A stretch of 64,000 nucleotides of DNA, taken from assembly GCA_013368445.1 (NCBI GenBank), contig JAACJO010000007.1, positions 1,550,001-1,614,000 of the forward strand. The letters run 5' to 3'. Position numbers and translations under genes: made by a program. Under the pieces are notes generated by a model. The model saw only the letters and a program-made list of their open reading frames with translations. It searched no databases and was not told the DNA's origin. The stretch comes from Leucocoprinus leucothites (taxonomy: Eukaryota > Basidiomycota > Agaricomycetes > Agaricales > Agaricaceae). Shown here piece after piece: positions 35,611 through 47,762 of the stretch. Numbering within the stretch: the stretch's first letter is position 1; every line of letters starts with the position of its first letter.

Positions 35611-36552
35611 TCAAAAAACAATACACTTCTTGTTCTTCTTTCTCTTCGGTACTTGTTGACCCTCCTCCTTCGCTGCGTGTGCATCGCGGAGGGCTCGAAC
35701 GAGATTGGTAAAGAGGCGTTCGACGTTCTGGGCGGTCTTAGCTGAAGTCTCGAGGAACTCACAGCCAAATTGCCGCGCCAGTGCGGCCCCTTCCTCTTTG
35801 GAAACTTCGCGCTCGTACGTCTTGTCGCATTTATTTCCGACAAGCATAAAGATTGTGTCACCACGCTTTACGCGACGCATCGATTGGCGGAACATTTCCA
35901 GTCGTTCAAATGTTGTTCTTGACGCAATAGAATACACCAGAATAAACGCCTGTCCTTCTCTTCAGGGTAATCAGTCTCGCAGGTTCAATTCCAGAGTATA
36001 TAGGGACTCACCGAACCCATTGATCTCGAAGGGTCGCATATTCCTCTGAAGAATACTGAGATGGGGCAGAAAGAAACGATCAAAAGCCACACACCTTGTC
36101 CAGCGGTGTCAATGACTTCCACAAAACACATGCGGTTATCGACTACCAGCTGCTTACGATATGCATCTTCAATCGTTGGGTCATATGTCTATACAACAAG
36201 GTATCAGCAATACAGCAAAGACCAGGTGAGAGGACTGATTAATCACCTCTGATATATCATAGACGCAAGTAAGGAAAAATGTGTAAGTAACTGGCGAGAC
36301 CGCCAGCTGAGTCTTTACTCACCGACGAAACAATTCAAGGTAAACTGAACCAGGGGTAAGCTCGGTAAGGCGATGGAAGATGAAATAACGTACCTGCACG
36401 GCCAGGGCAGTCTTGCCAACACCACCGTCTCCAAGGACGGCGACCCTCCAGTGGTCCATATTGTTGGTGTTGATGCCGGGGTTGTTGGGGGTGGAAATGG
36501 TACCATTGTTGTTGGGGATGGGGGCATTGTTGCCGTTGAAAGAGCGAGACAT
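35611..36552 (-). CDS. Ras-type small GTPase with Asn-rich N-terminus
   Basis: Membrane-anchored molecular switch of the Ras family. The start at 36552 gives [20 protein letters not shown], an Asn/Pro-rich extension of about 32 residues, then [20 protein letters not shown] with the P-loop GDGGVGKT. Short exons follow: FTLNCFV (36344-36323), an apparent AG dinucleotide (36248-36247), then [20 protein letters not shown] (switch I/effector loop) and DTAGQ joined to [15 protein letters not shown] (switch II). The core ends with [36 protein letters not shown] and [20 protein letters not shown]. The NKCD and ETSAK base-binding motifs are intact. The C-terminus [11 protein letters not shown] is a polybasic stretch plus a CaaX box (CIVF), so prenylation at the plasma membrane is expected. 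Closest in type to fungal Ras-like proteins rather than Rho or Rab. Confidence 0.92.
36247..36248 (-). other. Predicted 2-nt microexon of the Ras-type gene
   Basis: The exon ending at 36323 closes in phase 1 (GTC G), and the next exon starts in phase 0 at 36188 (ACA TAT GAC). A direct join would give a frameshift and an immediate TGA. The intervening 134 nt contains a sequence reading ...ATATCAG/AG/GTGATT. Using its AG as an exon yields introns of 74 and 58 nt with GT-AG ends and restores FV-E-TYDPT. This is inference from frame and family conservation only. Confidence 0.55.
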
Positions 36553-39500
36553 GCTGAATAGAGAGAAGCAAAGAGAAAGATGCGAGAAATAAAGTCGTGC
36601 GGTCGTAACAGGTCGTAAAGGGGAAGCCTGTGAGTAGCAGTCAGAGGAGACGATTAGACGAATTCCCGCGAGAGGCTGGCTATTTCTACTCAGAACACAC
36701 CACATCCCGGGTTTTCCCACGCGCTTCCCATCCTCATACTTTTGTCCCAATCCGTGACACGTCACATTCGGCCCTTGCCTAATCCGGCTCAAGGGCTGTC
36801 TACACAGCTCCTTGCATTCCGGCCATCTCCGCCCCAGGCACCAGCCCAGATCGTCTACCCCACCACGCTCGCAAGTTCCCAAGCTCATGTACACATAGTT
36901 AATCGTCTTCAGTCGATGGTTTTTGCGGGCTCCTTGACACCTATTTCGCATCGCACCCTTAGATCCGAGGCCATCTGCGTTCTCGGAAGTTCACTCACGT
37001 ACTTCTCATTTTGGTCAAGGCTCTGATCTCAATCTCATAAGCAGGATTGATTCCTAAACACCGGGATTAACGTACAGCTGCTCTACAATCTCCCACAGCC
37101 AACTCAGCATGTATGCAATCGTTTCTACATTCACTTGCTTTCAAGGCAGTATCAGTGTTTAACGGTTTAAGGGGAAATACTGACTTTACTCGTTCATTTT
37201 TTGTTTCAAGAATCTTCCGGAAGAAGGCAGGACCACATACCAGACGCAGAACTCCACGAACACTGATCGACCGGCGAGACAGACGGCAGCATTTACTTAA
37301 TAGCCATGCCTTGCGGCACTGAAGCGCCCGGGTAACCTCTGCTGCTAACTATCGCGTCGACCGGTCATGTGTTTGAAGTAAACATCGCCGGGTCCCGTCA
37401 CCTCGAACTGTATTCCTGGAATCGAGCATTCGTCTCCCGGGGTTGCCCCCATCCCGGTAAAGTGTGCCTTCCTTGTGGGGGTCTCAAGGCTGAAACGGAA
37501 CTCGGTGACCCCCAACGACGATCGGGAGATGTGAACCAACATTCCCTCCTCTAATTTCAAGCGTTTTATCTTCTCCCGCATACACCCATGTTATACATGA
37601 TCCAGGGAAGCCAATGAACCAATCAAGTAGTTTCACGAGGGCTCAGTCGGCAGTCGGATTATTATTTCTCTTCAATGAGGTTTTTCAAATCGACTTGCTC
37701 CTTGGTTTAAATATAGACTTCGTTAAAGAACATCAAGACCTTTTCCCGGGTGAGCCCACGAAATTTGCTGTGTCACCTAAACAGATGAATACACAACTCG
37801 CTCATTTTTCGTTGGTGCTTGCACAGTGATGCTAAACATGTGCTATATTTCCTCCCTATCTTGAATATTTGAATCCTGGGGGCGATTGGAGTACCGCCAG
37901 TGGCTTGGCTTGTATTAGTAGCCATAAGGTTTTACTCCTACTCGATGCTGATTTTTAATGTTAGCCTCCACTTAGTTCAAGTTCCTCCAACTCGAGCATA
38001 AAGAGTGTCTGTATAACTCTTCCGCAATAACAGCGGTATCCCTGCAGCACTCCTGATGCAATTCGATCTGCCTTTGGATCTACACTACTGCTGTCCACCT
38101 CATGTCCCACGTTCCTTCCCTGGGTGAGTAATTGATTTGTGTCATGTACTTCAATTGAATACTACTGAACCAGTAGGTGGCACTGCCCAAGGTCAAACAT
38201 AGTAAGTCAAGTGAAAGGACTTGGTGCGGACAAGTCCCGCAGTCCCGCTATCGGAGCATTGTGTTCTTTCTTCCTACAGGGAGCGTGAAGAGCAATTATC
38301 AGCCCATCTGTCAGGTTCTGTCAGGTATCAGGCAGAGTTACCCGTTTTGAGTCGACATGCATTATCCCGTAGTTCGGGGCATAGATTAGGCGACAGCTGT
38401 GTTCAAGTGCTCCTTGCAGTCTTTTTCCCCAAAAAATTGCATCTTAGGTGGGGCTTTCTTTCATGCAGGGAGAATCAAGATTTCTTGGCCCCAGGGAAGA
38501 TAAACCAAGAAGTGATGATGTTTGCCATAATTGGGACGGGCGGTTCGGGTCTTCCGACAGCCATTTGACTTGTGCGTGAACAAGTATCATCAAGCCAACG
38601 ACCTGCCCCCGAGAACGGCGTCTGAAAGTCAACCAGCTAGACTTGGTCGTGGAGCGATCGTCGCCGCATCAACGCTCATTGGTGACGTCTTGATGTTCAC
38701 GTCTGACGCCTTTGAGACCCAGGGACCTACAGGATTCCTATTTTGAACTCCCGCATGGGCTTTGGCCTAGCGGACTTTTTTACTGACACCATCAGCGCTA
38801 CTGTCTCTCACGAACAGCGATCCTGGCACAGCTATCAATCAATCAAGCAGTCTAGAACAGGTGTTGTACGCACTCCTCTGAAAATAGTGCCTGATATTAC
38901 CTATGAAGAAGTTGCGTTCAGGCGAAAAAAAAAAACTTCAGTGGTGCCATTTGCCGCACTAGTTCTCGTAATACGATTTCTGACGTCCGGCCGTCAAACT
39001 CACGTACCAACTCTGCCTACTCTCACTTGCGAGTTTGCCGCTGAACGACGATAACTAGGTTCGGACCATGCTTCTTGGTCTAGGGGCAGAGTGCCACCTC
39101 TGCCACCCTTTATTATTCAATCCCACTATGGTGTCGCGGTCACAATTACAATTTGGCGGTTCTTACCAAAGGCACTCGCATCGCTATAATGTTTTCCAAG
39201 GAGATTTCTCAGACTAGAGCTCTCGATTCTCACCGGCATCAAAAAGGACCAGTAACGCTTTCATACAATTTTCTTATTTTCTTCTCGATCGGCTCAACAA
39301 GACTACCCTTCGATAGGCAGCTGATCTAGCCTTGACGATAACTCCACTGGCACATCGGGGTGAAGTTCACGATATCCCATCACGATAAACCCGCTGCTAG
39401 CCCCTTATTTATACTTCTGGACCTGTCGCAGAGGTGTGTAGTGTTATTCGTCGACCCCGTTTATATATTCGCTGAAACCGGTATGACCTCCCATTCATCC

Positions 39501-42500
39501 AGTCGGCGGACGTATCACGACCCGCCGAGCCTTGCTGAACATGGCAGCCATGCAAACGGTTGGAAATTTTTATTATTTCTCCTTCCTTCTCCGTTCACTT
39601 CGCTATCAGCACCCTTACCACCCTATTCTCGGATGCTCCAGACGCAACGTTGAATGGACCGAGAAACTCCTTCGGATCACTGAAGGGCTACCAGAAATCA
39701 TGCACGCTCTCACACGTCCACTGTCTTCTGTCTCTACCTTGCTTATGACCTTAAAATTGCTAGGTATCCGAACAATGAGCACACTTGCCCTTGTCCTCTC
39801 ACACCCCAAGCCCTCCACTGTAGGCAAGGCCATTTTGTAGTGGACCGCAGCACACTTCAGCAACGAGGCGATGGCTGCCCACCCTGTGATCAGCAGTGAT
39901 ATATCTGCCCGCGAATATCGTGGCTGCAAGTGTATGCTTTGGAGTGGACTGCAACTTAAAAAAAGATGAGAAGACTGACCACTTTGATGGTAGGAGGGCA
40001 CGGTTGGATGATGGCAGTGATGTAGGCCTCGGCTAATTCACATATCCCACCCATGGCAAGGTCGATGCATCTTTTCCCATTGATCCCTCGCTGGGTCTCA
40101 AGGTACAGATGAGCTGCGGATGAAGCATGGGGAACTCTCAACCTCGTTCACTGAACAAAAAGAATTCGACACCGGTTGGCGACACATTTTTCCGCTTAAA
40201 TGCACATCTTCCACCGTGCTAGCAGAATCTCCCCATGCCAGGAGATGTGGTATGTCACCCGCTTATCAGTCGATGCGTCCATGACCTTCTCCCCCCCCCC
40301 CCCCCCCCCTGAAAGTCCGTCTGTTACTTCGAGTCGAGCCAATATTCATCCGGCACTCTCACTGGGTCGCCTGCGCACGGATATTACGGAGATACGGTGT
40401 GATAGAACTCGTTTATTACGATGCCTTTATCGCCTATGTTCCTGGTAGCGATATTTTAAGCTTCATCTCTTCAATCCAGCATCCATCCAACTGCAGATCC
40501 CAGGAATTCCGCGCATCAGTCAAAATCGAAGAAAAGTCGAATGGAACTCGAGATGTCACACCAACTTAATCTAACCACTGTTGTCGTCACATCTGAGTGG
40601 ATGAATTCTTTCATTCGGTGGATATTGCCAGCCATGCGACTGGTGGGCTGGTCGAAGGTCAACTTGCCCCAGAACCAGCAGGAACGTCATGTGCCGGGAC
40701 CGCCTTTTTCGGCTTTCCACCTTAGCCGCAGTGCCCGATCACTTTACTTCGACCTCAGCCCACTGCGTCTCGCTTCATGTAGGGCTGCCTGTTGGTTCTG
40801 TCTTACCGACGACGATGTCCGATGGGCACAAATAACTTGGCTTCTCCAAAGATAAACACTGCGGCGTCCATATGTCCAAAAATAGCCCTGCATATGTACC
40901 TGGGATCAAACATAAGTCCATGATTTTGCCACATCCATTAATCTCAACGAAACGGACCCACAACCAAACTCCTAAAATCTATACACCGTCGCGAATCTTG
41001 GCATGCTATGACAACTGTGGCTCCGATTACTTGCATTCCAACCGCGTGCGAATGAACCACATTGAGCTTCAACAACCTTAGGTGGCGATTTGAATAGAGG
41101 GTATGAGCATGCATGGTCTATGACGACTTGTCTTTGATGGAGTTGATGCGCAATCTTTGTTGAAACTATCGAGATCTCGCGTGGACCCCACCTCGATAGC
41201 CGAACTTAATTGAGCGGTTGGGCGTCCGTTCTGGAATCGGGCTGTTAACGGCGATCATATGTGACCGCGTCCGTAATTTCGTTGCCTGATGCATTCCGGT
41301 GATCCAGTTTGTATGTTAGTGGTAGGCGCTTGAGGCGGGGTCAATCACGAGTTCTTGTTCAAAGTCCGTGGGTGGTGAGAATCGGGTATACAGTCATGTA
41401 CGCTTGGAAAAACTTGATGAGGAGTCATTTGAATCCAAGGACGGTCAGCTGGTGATGCGTCTTATGTATATCACTTCCGACGCGACAGGAAAGCTCTTCA
41501 ATTCCTTGTTGCATCAACGGATCCCTCGGGCTGTTTACGTGTTTCAATGTTTCTGACACAAGCTGATGCATTGGATCCCAGCGGTGATGCATCCACTGTT
41601 GAGGGGATATCTCGATTCCATATTAGTATCAGTATTTGGATCTTCCCTGATCACTTTTCCCTCCAATGACTCAATTTCGGACTTCAATCTATACCTTGCT
41701 ACGGTACTGTGTTCAAGTGGGCCTAAGTACTTGTTTGCTGAGCAGAATCTCGCAGCGATCGGTGGCCGAGACCTACTTTGAGATATCGGCCGCGCCGCGG
41801 TCGATGACGCCCATATGCTGCTTTGATGAAAACACTCAGAATGGAACGGGTGTTCTCAAGGGGCGGTCCGTTATGATAGCAACAAGAGACAAGTTATTCA
41901 ACCATGAGTTGTCGATAGCCAAGTCGATCTTCTGTGCAATGCTATCGTGGTAAACACTTATCGTTGTACTAGGTCCCCAAGACATCGGATTGATGTGCCT
42001 CGTCTATTTGAGTAGCAGCCCGCCGGACGATCAACCATTTTCGGAATTGACTTGTGCGACTTCCTACCTTAGGACAGCATCTTGATAGATGAGGTGTATT
42101 GATTTAACGAGTCCACCAACCAAGTCCGAGAGGAAAGCGACGGGGATTGATATTTTCAATATGCCATTCACCTTGCATCACCACAGGCTTGGATAGGATC
42201 AATTCGCGTAGCGAAACGTCATCGCCATGTTTCGCCATCACAGCCCAAGTCAGAACAGCTTCATGCATTCCCATTGTTGCTGCGAGATAGGATGAGTATC
42301 ACAGCAGTCACTCTAGAACATTCGTATACGGATTTACATTTTGGGTATCTAACTACAACGGCCAGAAAGTCTTTAACGTTCCAATTTACAACCGACGACA
42401 GTGTATCCACAAAAGGAAAAGAAGATGATAAAAATAATAAGTGTGAAGGTGAACGGGGAACATTAGGATGTTTGCAAGAAGGAATAAATGTGCGGGTAAT

Positions 42501-42691
42501 GGGCAGGGAGGAGGATGTATGCCATGGAAAAGTGCCCGGGGTCAATCTACTTCTGTGTTCGTGGCGTCCTAGCCCTGTACCCCGAGGGTGCCCAAAATAA
42601 CGCGTGATGGTTGGTTGTGAAACAAAATGGAAAGACAGAAAGCGCGACAGAAGAGGGAGGGGCAAAGCGGTCGAGAGGGTATAGGAGGGGT
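36553..42691. other. Gene desert, nothing recognised
   Basis: About 6.1 kb. Apart from the Ras-type promoter next to 36553, all frames are short (none above about 130 codons), overlap on both strands, and match no family I know. Typical transposon landmarks (reverse transcriptase YxDD blocks, integrase, DDE motifs, long terminal repeats) were not seen. A degraded mobile element, regulatory DNA or an unseen noncoding transcript are all possible. Confidence 0.5.
40291..40309. repeat. Homopolymer run of 19 C
   Basis: An unbroken run of 19 cytosines inside the gene desert, preceded by CTTCT and followed by TGAAAG. It may be real or may have length errors from sequencing. Confidence 0.9.
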
Positions 42692-42952
42692 CTAGTCTTG
42701 TCGGCTAAACTCTGCTTGTGTGAGGTCAAGCATGAACATTGTCGGTTGGTTTTTTGGTGCTTCTATGATTTTTACTGCCTTTTTGCTGTTGGAGGAAGGT
42801 TGGAGCGACTGCGCGATCGAGGGGAATGGACGAAGGGCGCGTGACGAAGGGAATGAAGCGTTTCGTCTTGGGATTATGCGCTGAGCCGTTGTCTGGGTAT
42901 GTGTAGAAGAAGTGGTGCCTGCGAGGGGCGAAGAAACGATGGGGCGAGACAT
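42692..42952 (-). CDS. Small hypothetical protein, 86 aa
   Basis: An open frame starting MSRPIVSSPLAGTTSSTHTQ and ending MFMLDLTQAEFSRQD. It is Ser/Thr/Pro-rich with a basic centre (QRIIPRRNASFPSSRALRPF) and a short hydrophobic-acidic end. A possible leader intron ends at an acceptor (TTTACTAG) about ten bases before the ATG. No family is recognised and there is no membrane segment. It may be a real small gene in an otherwise empty stretch or chance. Confidence 0.35.
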   Translation of the reverse strand: MSRPIVSSPLAGTTSSTHTQTTAQRIIPRRNASFPSSRALRPFPSIAQSLQPSSNSKKAVKIIEAPKNQPTMFMLDLTQAEFSRQD

Positions 42953-45900
42953 GACGGTGGCTAGTAAACAGTAAGTAAAGGAGACATATGACGCAGTGGG
43001 GCAAAGTACTAACCCATTGATGTTCAAGGAAGCAGAGAGAGTAGAACAACGGAAGAGGTGGGCACAACAGCGGGTTAAGAGGATTTACGGGGGAAGGGAG
43101 TGAAAGTGACTAGGGGTTTTATAGTGCGGACGGCTGGGGACGACGTTCCTAAAGTTCGCACCTTCGGTTTGGGGAATCCCAACTCTTGGGGATTCGGCAA
43201 ACAGCGCGGCATCCAAATTCGGAAAGTCTTCATGATCCCGGCTCATCCCCGGAAGCCGGCATCCAATTCAGGAAGGAGAGCACGGAAGGGTTGACTGATG
43301 TGGGCCTGATAGACTCGACTGCGATGTTGGAGGAGATTTGTTCACAATCCACTCACATGCCCGCTTCACATCGTTGCTGTATATCTGTGCTGTCCACTCA
43401 CACTTTTGGACCAACGAGTCAAGTTTACATTATGTTTCCGGCGACATTGCCCCATTTATCTAACCCCTGGATGTGGCACTGCTTAACTTATTATCTGCAT
43501 CCACTACAAATCTCGACTGGCCAGATTGTCCCCATAATCCATCTTATTCCCCGACGTCTGAGACAGCACATGCATGGGCTTGTTATCTATCTCCAGTACA
43601 TCCCACGGCCGCAGCCCACTCAGGCTCCAAACCCAGAAGCATTTACATTCACACAACTAAATTACTGACTACGACGACGCTGCCTGATGAGATAGGCGAT
43701 CCAAAGCAGTTCACACCGCTTGTTAACTCGGTTGACTCGACCCCTGTTCTCATGTCTAGTGCTCGTTTTCGCCGTCAAAACAAAAATACTTTGGGGAAGG
43801 GAACCGATCGATAACTATGGGCAGCTAGAACTTGGACTTTCATCAATGAAAAGAAACGCTGGCCTGCACAGAACGCTGGACCTCGAGGCCTCAGCCGCTC
43901 TATCAGCTACACAGACGCACATGGCTAAAACCTCTCAGGCTTCATTTCTTCGGTGTCAAACTCACTAGATATTGGGGATGGACTCCATTGCCCATCCCCA
44001 TCGCTCCAAGCTTGGCTATGCACTCTGCCCCATTTCATCTCCTTATACTGAAAGCAAAAGGCGCTACAGTATACCGTGTTGTGTTCCAGCTGTGGTGGAT
44101 ATTATGAAGAAATTCAATGCCCCTACGAAGGTCTACCCTCCCTTGCGGGTTCTGCATCGTGCGTCAGTGCTAAGCGCCACCGGGCCTCTGTCCGAACCAT
44201 GCCCGAACAATTTATTGGATAATTTCGGCTACGGCACCGCGCAACGTCACCGGCCGCGGCAAAAACAGCATGACCTGTCTATTTTGATAACGTGCGCACT
44301 CACGGGGTCAATGCCATTTGATGCGCGGCCGCTAGGCTATCCCCAGGCCTGCTAGTCGATCCTACAAGGACTGTGCACATAAATGCACCTAAATACTGGC
44401 TACCAACCTCTTCTAGTCTCCAGGATCATCACAAACCAGAATGTCATTCTGTCGTCCTCAAACTTCTTGGGCTTCCAAGTGCTATTCACGCTAAAACAGA
44501 CTTGGAACAAATAAGCTAACTCCACGTAGATACCGTGCAGGTATCACGTATTCGGTTGAGATCATTACATATCTCGGTTTCCCCACTCTGCTTTGAGCGC
44601 TCTGTAGCCCTCGGGAATAAATGAACAGCGAACAAGCACTCGGACTAAATTAACTGCATAACCCCAGCGTTACAGTACGTACTTCAAGTCCAATCCAGTT
44701 GTCCTACGTATAATCGAACGCACATTTAGGACGGTCATCCTCCAACCTTACCCTGCACACAACCAACGTGTAGCTATACTAGCCTAGTAGCGAAAAGAAG
44801 CAACGGCCTGCGAATCCCCAAAGAAATGTTGGCAAGCCCCTGCCTCCACTATTATCAGTCGGCTGTCCGCGTTGCACCCCTGGCTTGGGCGTCTGCAAAA
44901 AATAAAAGAAAGAACATTTCCTTTCTGAATACACTTAACGCCGCAAGATCAGCCACCTTGGGCTTCGGGGAGTCTACATCTATCTACATTCGAATTCATC
45001 GGCAGACGGGAATCAGCACATGGTGCACCCAAGGAAGAATTTAAAATGGAGAGCGTTTCGTATCAGCCCTTTCACCAGTGGCATCTGGATCAATCACTGG
45101 TGATCGCAGGCAATAAATAATAATAATTGTGCCAGCGCACATGACGGTGTGAGTGAGCCCAAGGCATTTTAAATCGATTCTCGGGGTTTTCTCTCACCCT
45201 GTTGTTTGGTCCCCATCTAATTTAAAAAAGGCGTGGTCCATATCCTTCCATACCTGATTGACAAAATTCAAATGTGTATATCCCAGTCAGAACTTCATAA
45301 CTGTATTGGTTTGATTGACAAAAAAAATTAGGTAGTACAAGTGAACTACCTGGACAAGAGAGATGGAGTAAGGGGTAAGGGGGGGGCGTCGGCGGGAGAT
45401 AAAATAGATACGACGCGCGAAGATAGTCGATGTAGGTTGCCGCACAAAAACCTGGGTACCAGTTATGCGATGAGAGAAGTCGAGAGAAAAAGATATTTCA
45501 TTGGAAATTCTGTAGACTTCGCTCCAGGGGCCAAGAGTCTAGGGGAATCCAGTTTATCAACTTGCGGGATGAATAGGGAGGTGGATGTGGAGCTGATTGA
45601 ACGGTGGACGCTAATGAAGAATCAATAATACAATGCAAATGCAAATGGGGGCGTTCATGCGGTGGAGGACACGACAATGAGCGGGGACAATGGTGATGCT
45701 GGTGGCGAGGGCGAAGGTGCGCTGAGGGACTATCAGCATGGGGAAGGGTCTAGCCAAAGAGGCAGAAGGGCAGGAATAGAGTGGTAGTGTGACCAGAAAA
45801 CTCCAGCTTCCAAGAACACCCCACGCCTCTCGAGGTCTATCCCCTTCCTTCCTCCAACACAAGAATAACGAAATAACACATATACAACCATGTGAACGTG

Positions 45901-46097
45901 TGAAAATGTCCAAAGAAGTCGATGGTAATTTATGCGAATCCTAGGCCGAAAGTGACCCATGTCAACTGAGGGAATGGTGGTGTTGTAATGAGTTGATGGC
46001 GGTGGTGCAATGCTGTGGTGCCTTTGATCAAGATGAAGTAGGCAATGACGAATGAACGAGAACAAGGACGAGGACGGGAGACGCGAGAAATGGGCTT
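42953..46097. other. Gene-poor stretch, nothing recognised
   Basis: About 3.1 kb with only short overlapping frames. Two imperfect 20-nt copies of a GCGGCATCCAAATTCGGAA-like element lie at about 43206-43225 and 43255-43274. The part next to 46097 is likely the 3' untranslated region of the Yippee gene. No RNA gene was seen. Confidence 0.45.
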
Positions 46098-46617
46098 TCA
46101 TTGTACATCTACGAGCAAGTTGCGCTCGAGAATGTACTTTCCTTCTTTGTATCGTTGTGTGGGTTCATATGCCTTGTCCTATCAAAGGAATGTAAATGGA
46201 GATGAGTCACAAACAATCGGACACTGGGGCTTACATATTTCCAGCCCAGAGTTGTTCCGCACTTGACGCAGTAGATGTCTCGGACAGTGTGATTGCCAGT
46301 GGTCATAGGACGGTCGCTGGGTTCACCTTCGATGACATTAACACTGGATGGTAATAATATGAGTGTCCACTCAAACAGAAATGGATACTATTGAGACCAA
46401 GAAACTTACACTCCGTCAAAGAGATACGCTCGGCCGTGTTGGCCGTTGAAAGCCTGAAATGGGGAAGTGGGGTTAATAAAGGCGGCGCGCAATGTGACTG
46501 GAAAGAATATATAGGTACCCTGGACATCATAGAGTGGATCGTCGCAAGGTGGGTTTTGCACGTCGAACAGCCATAGATGCGGTCTCCTGAGAGGTAACGA
46601 CGATAGCTCATGCCCAT
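46098..46617 (-). CDS. Yippee-like zinc-binding protein
   Basis: Small conserved eukaryotic protein with a Yippee (CULT-like) fold that binds one zinc; the cellular role in fungi is unclear. The start [20 protein letters not shown] gives the first CxxC, followed by [28 protein letters not shown] and [20 protein letters not shown]. The second CxxC is in [15 protein letters not shown], and the end is [20 protein letters not shown] before the stop at 46098. All hallmark positions (C..CxTH, GQ.GRAYLF, G.H.V.DIYC..C....GWKY, YKEGK.ILE) are present. Four or five exons. An upstream exon at 46919-46806 can be spliced in phase to this frame and would add a basic N-terminus; I prefer the shorter form because it matches the usual family start. 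Confidence 0.9.
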
Positions 46618-47762
46618 GGAGAGGTTGATCTGTGTGGTATTCTAGATTGGCGAGATGTCGAGTTGGGGCCAAGAGGGCAGGAATGTTTGAAGGGTTAGTT
46701 GTCAGGGTAGTTGAGGGCGTTCGCAGGTACAGGTAGCGGGAGCAAGCCTGGTCTTATATGTCTGTGGGAGAGAAGTGAGATAGCGAGGGGATGAGTGCTA
46801 CTAACCGAGAAATTCCCTTTTATTGCTCTTCGGCCCGCTCCGTAAATGGACCCAGCTCCGCTCTTACTCGCCTTTTTCTGTCTCTTTTCCTCCTGTGGCC
46901 TCGCCATTGACACGCTCATCGTTCTTATCTAAACTCCTATGTAAATTCACAGCATGTATGCCTGCACGCCACGAACTCGTGCATTTTGGTACCATTAGCA
47001 ATGTGATTTCTGACCTGATACAAACCGCGTTTCATGGTCCATCTGTTCCCTCTCTGCACCTGCCTGGAGTCATATGGCATGATTCGTACTCGCCTCATTC
47101 GCTTGCAACTCGTACTTATTGTAGATTATCAACGCACTAACTCCGTATCCCGACTCTTCTAAGTTCTAACACCACGCGGAGTGACAAAGACTGTGGTTAC
47201 CTTCTGTTCGGGAATATGATAGTCTGAGTTCGCGGGTGAATTATGCTATCTTGAGTATCTCGGCCGAGAATTTCGCTTATGATACCTTGGGACACGGTTT
47301 GGCTCTATCTCTGCCTAGGGTAGATGATATCCATCAGTCAAAACAACACTCTGAGACTGGATCGACAAGACTAAAAAGGTATAGTTGAGGCTACTGAGCT
47401 TGAAGAGCCAAACTCCAATTTCCCATGATGTATAAGCCTTATGACACGCTGCTATTTTATTCCAATAACCGGAAAGCTGATAGGTATTACCAGTACTCCA
47501 AAAGAGAGTCAGGAGAAGTGGTCTGTGATCTCCGAGTCGGCGTCCCCCCTTTCCCCAGAGATTGGTAACTATCAGTAGACTGTGGGCCGAAGAACTTGAA
47601 GAAGTGAGGAAGTTTTACGGGTATTGGGTTGCAAGTGGGGAATAAGCAATCAGTGTGCGAGTGCCAAGATTATGTAGGTTTCGGGCGAGGGCAACTCCCC
47701 GAGGTTGTTTACGAGTACAATAAATAATGGGATAACTCAACAAAAAAAGGACAATGCTAGAT
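46618..47762. other. Intergenic, with a possible alternative upstream Yippee exon
   Basis: About 1.1 kb. The minus-strand frame 46919-46806 starts MSVSMARPQEEKRQKKASKS and ends with a GT donor. It could be a 5' exon of the Yippee gene, joining at an acceptor near 46652, or a leader frame. Beyond 46920 no gene was recognised. Confidence 0.45.

Noticed and set aside
37345..37581. 78-codon minus-strand frame with fairly protein-like composition
   Set aside because: Isolated, no family recognised and no neighbouring exons; could not be told from chance.
36553..46097. Retrotransposon or DNA transposon in the gene desert
   Set aside because: No reverse transcriptase, integrase or transposase motif and no terminal repeats were seen by eye; kept only as a possibility.
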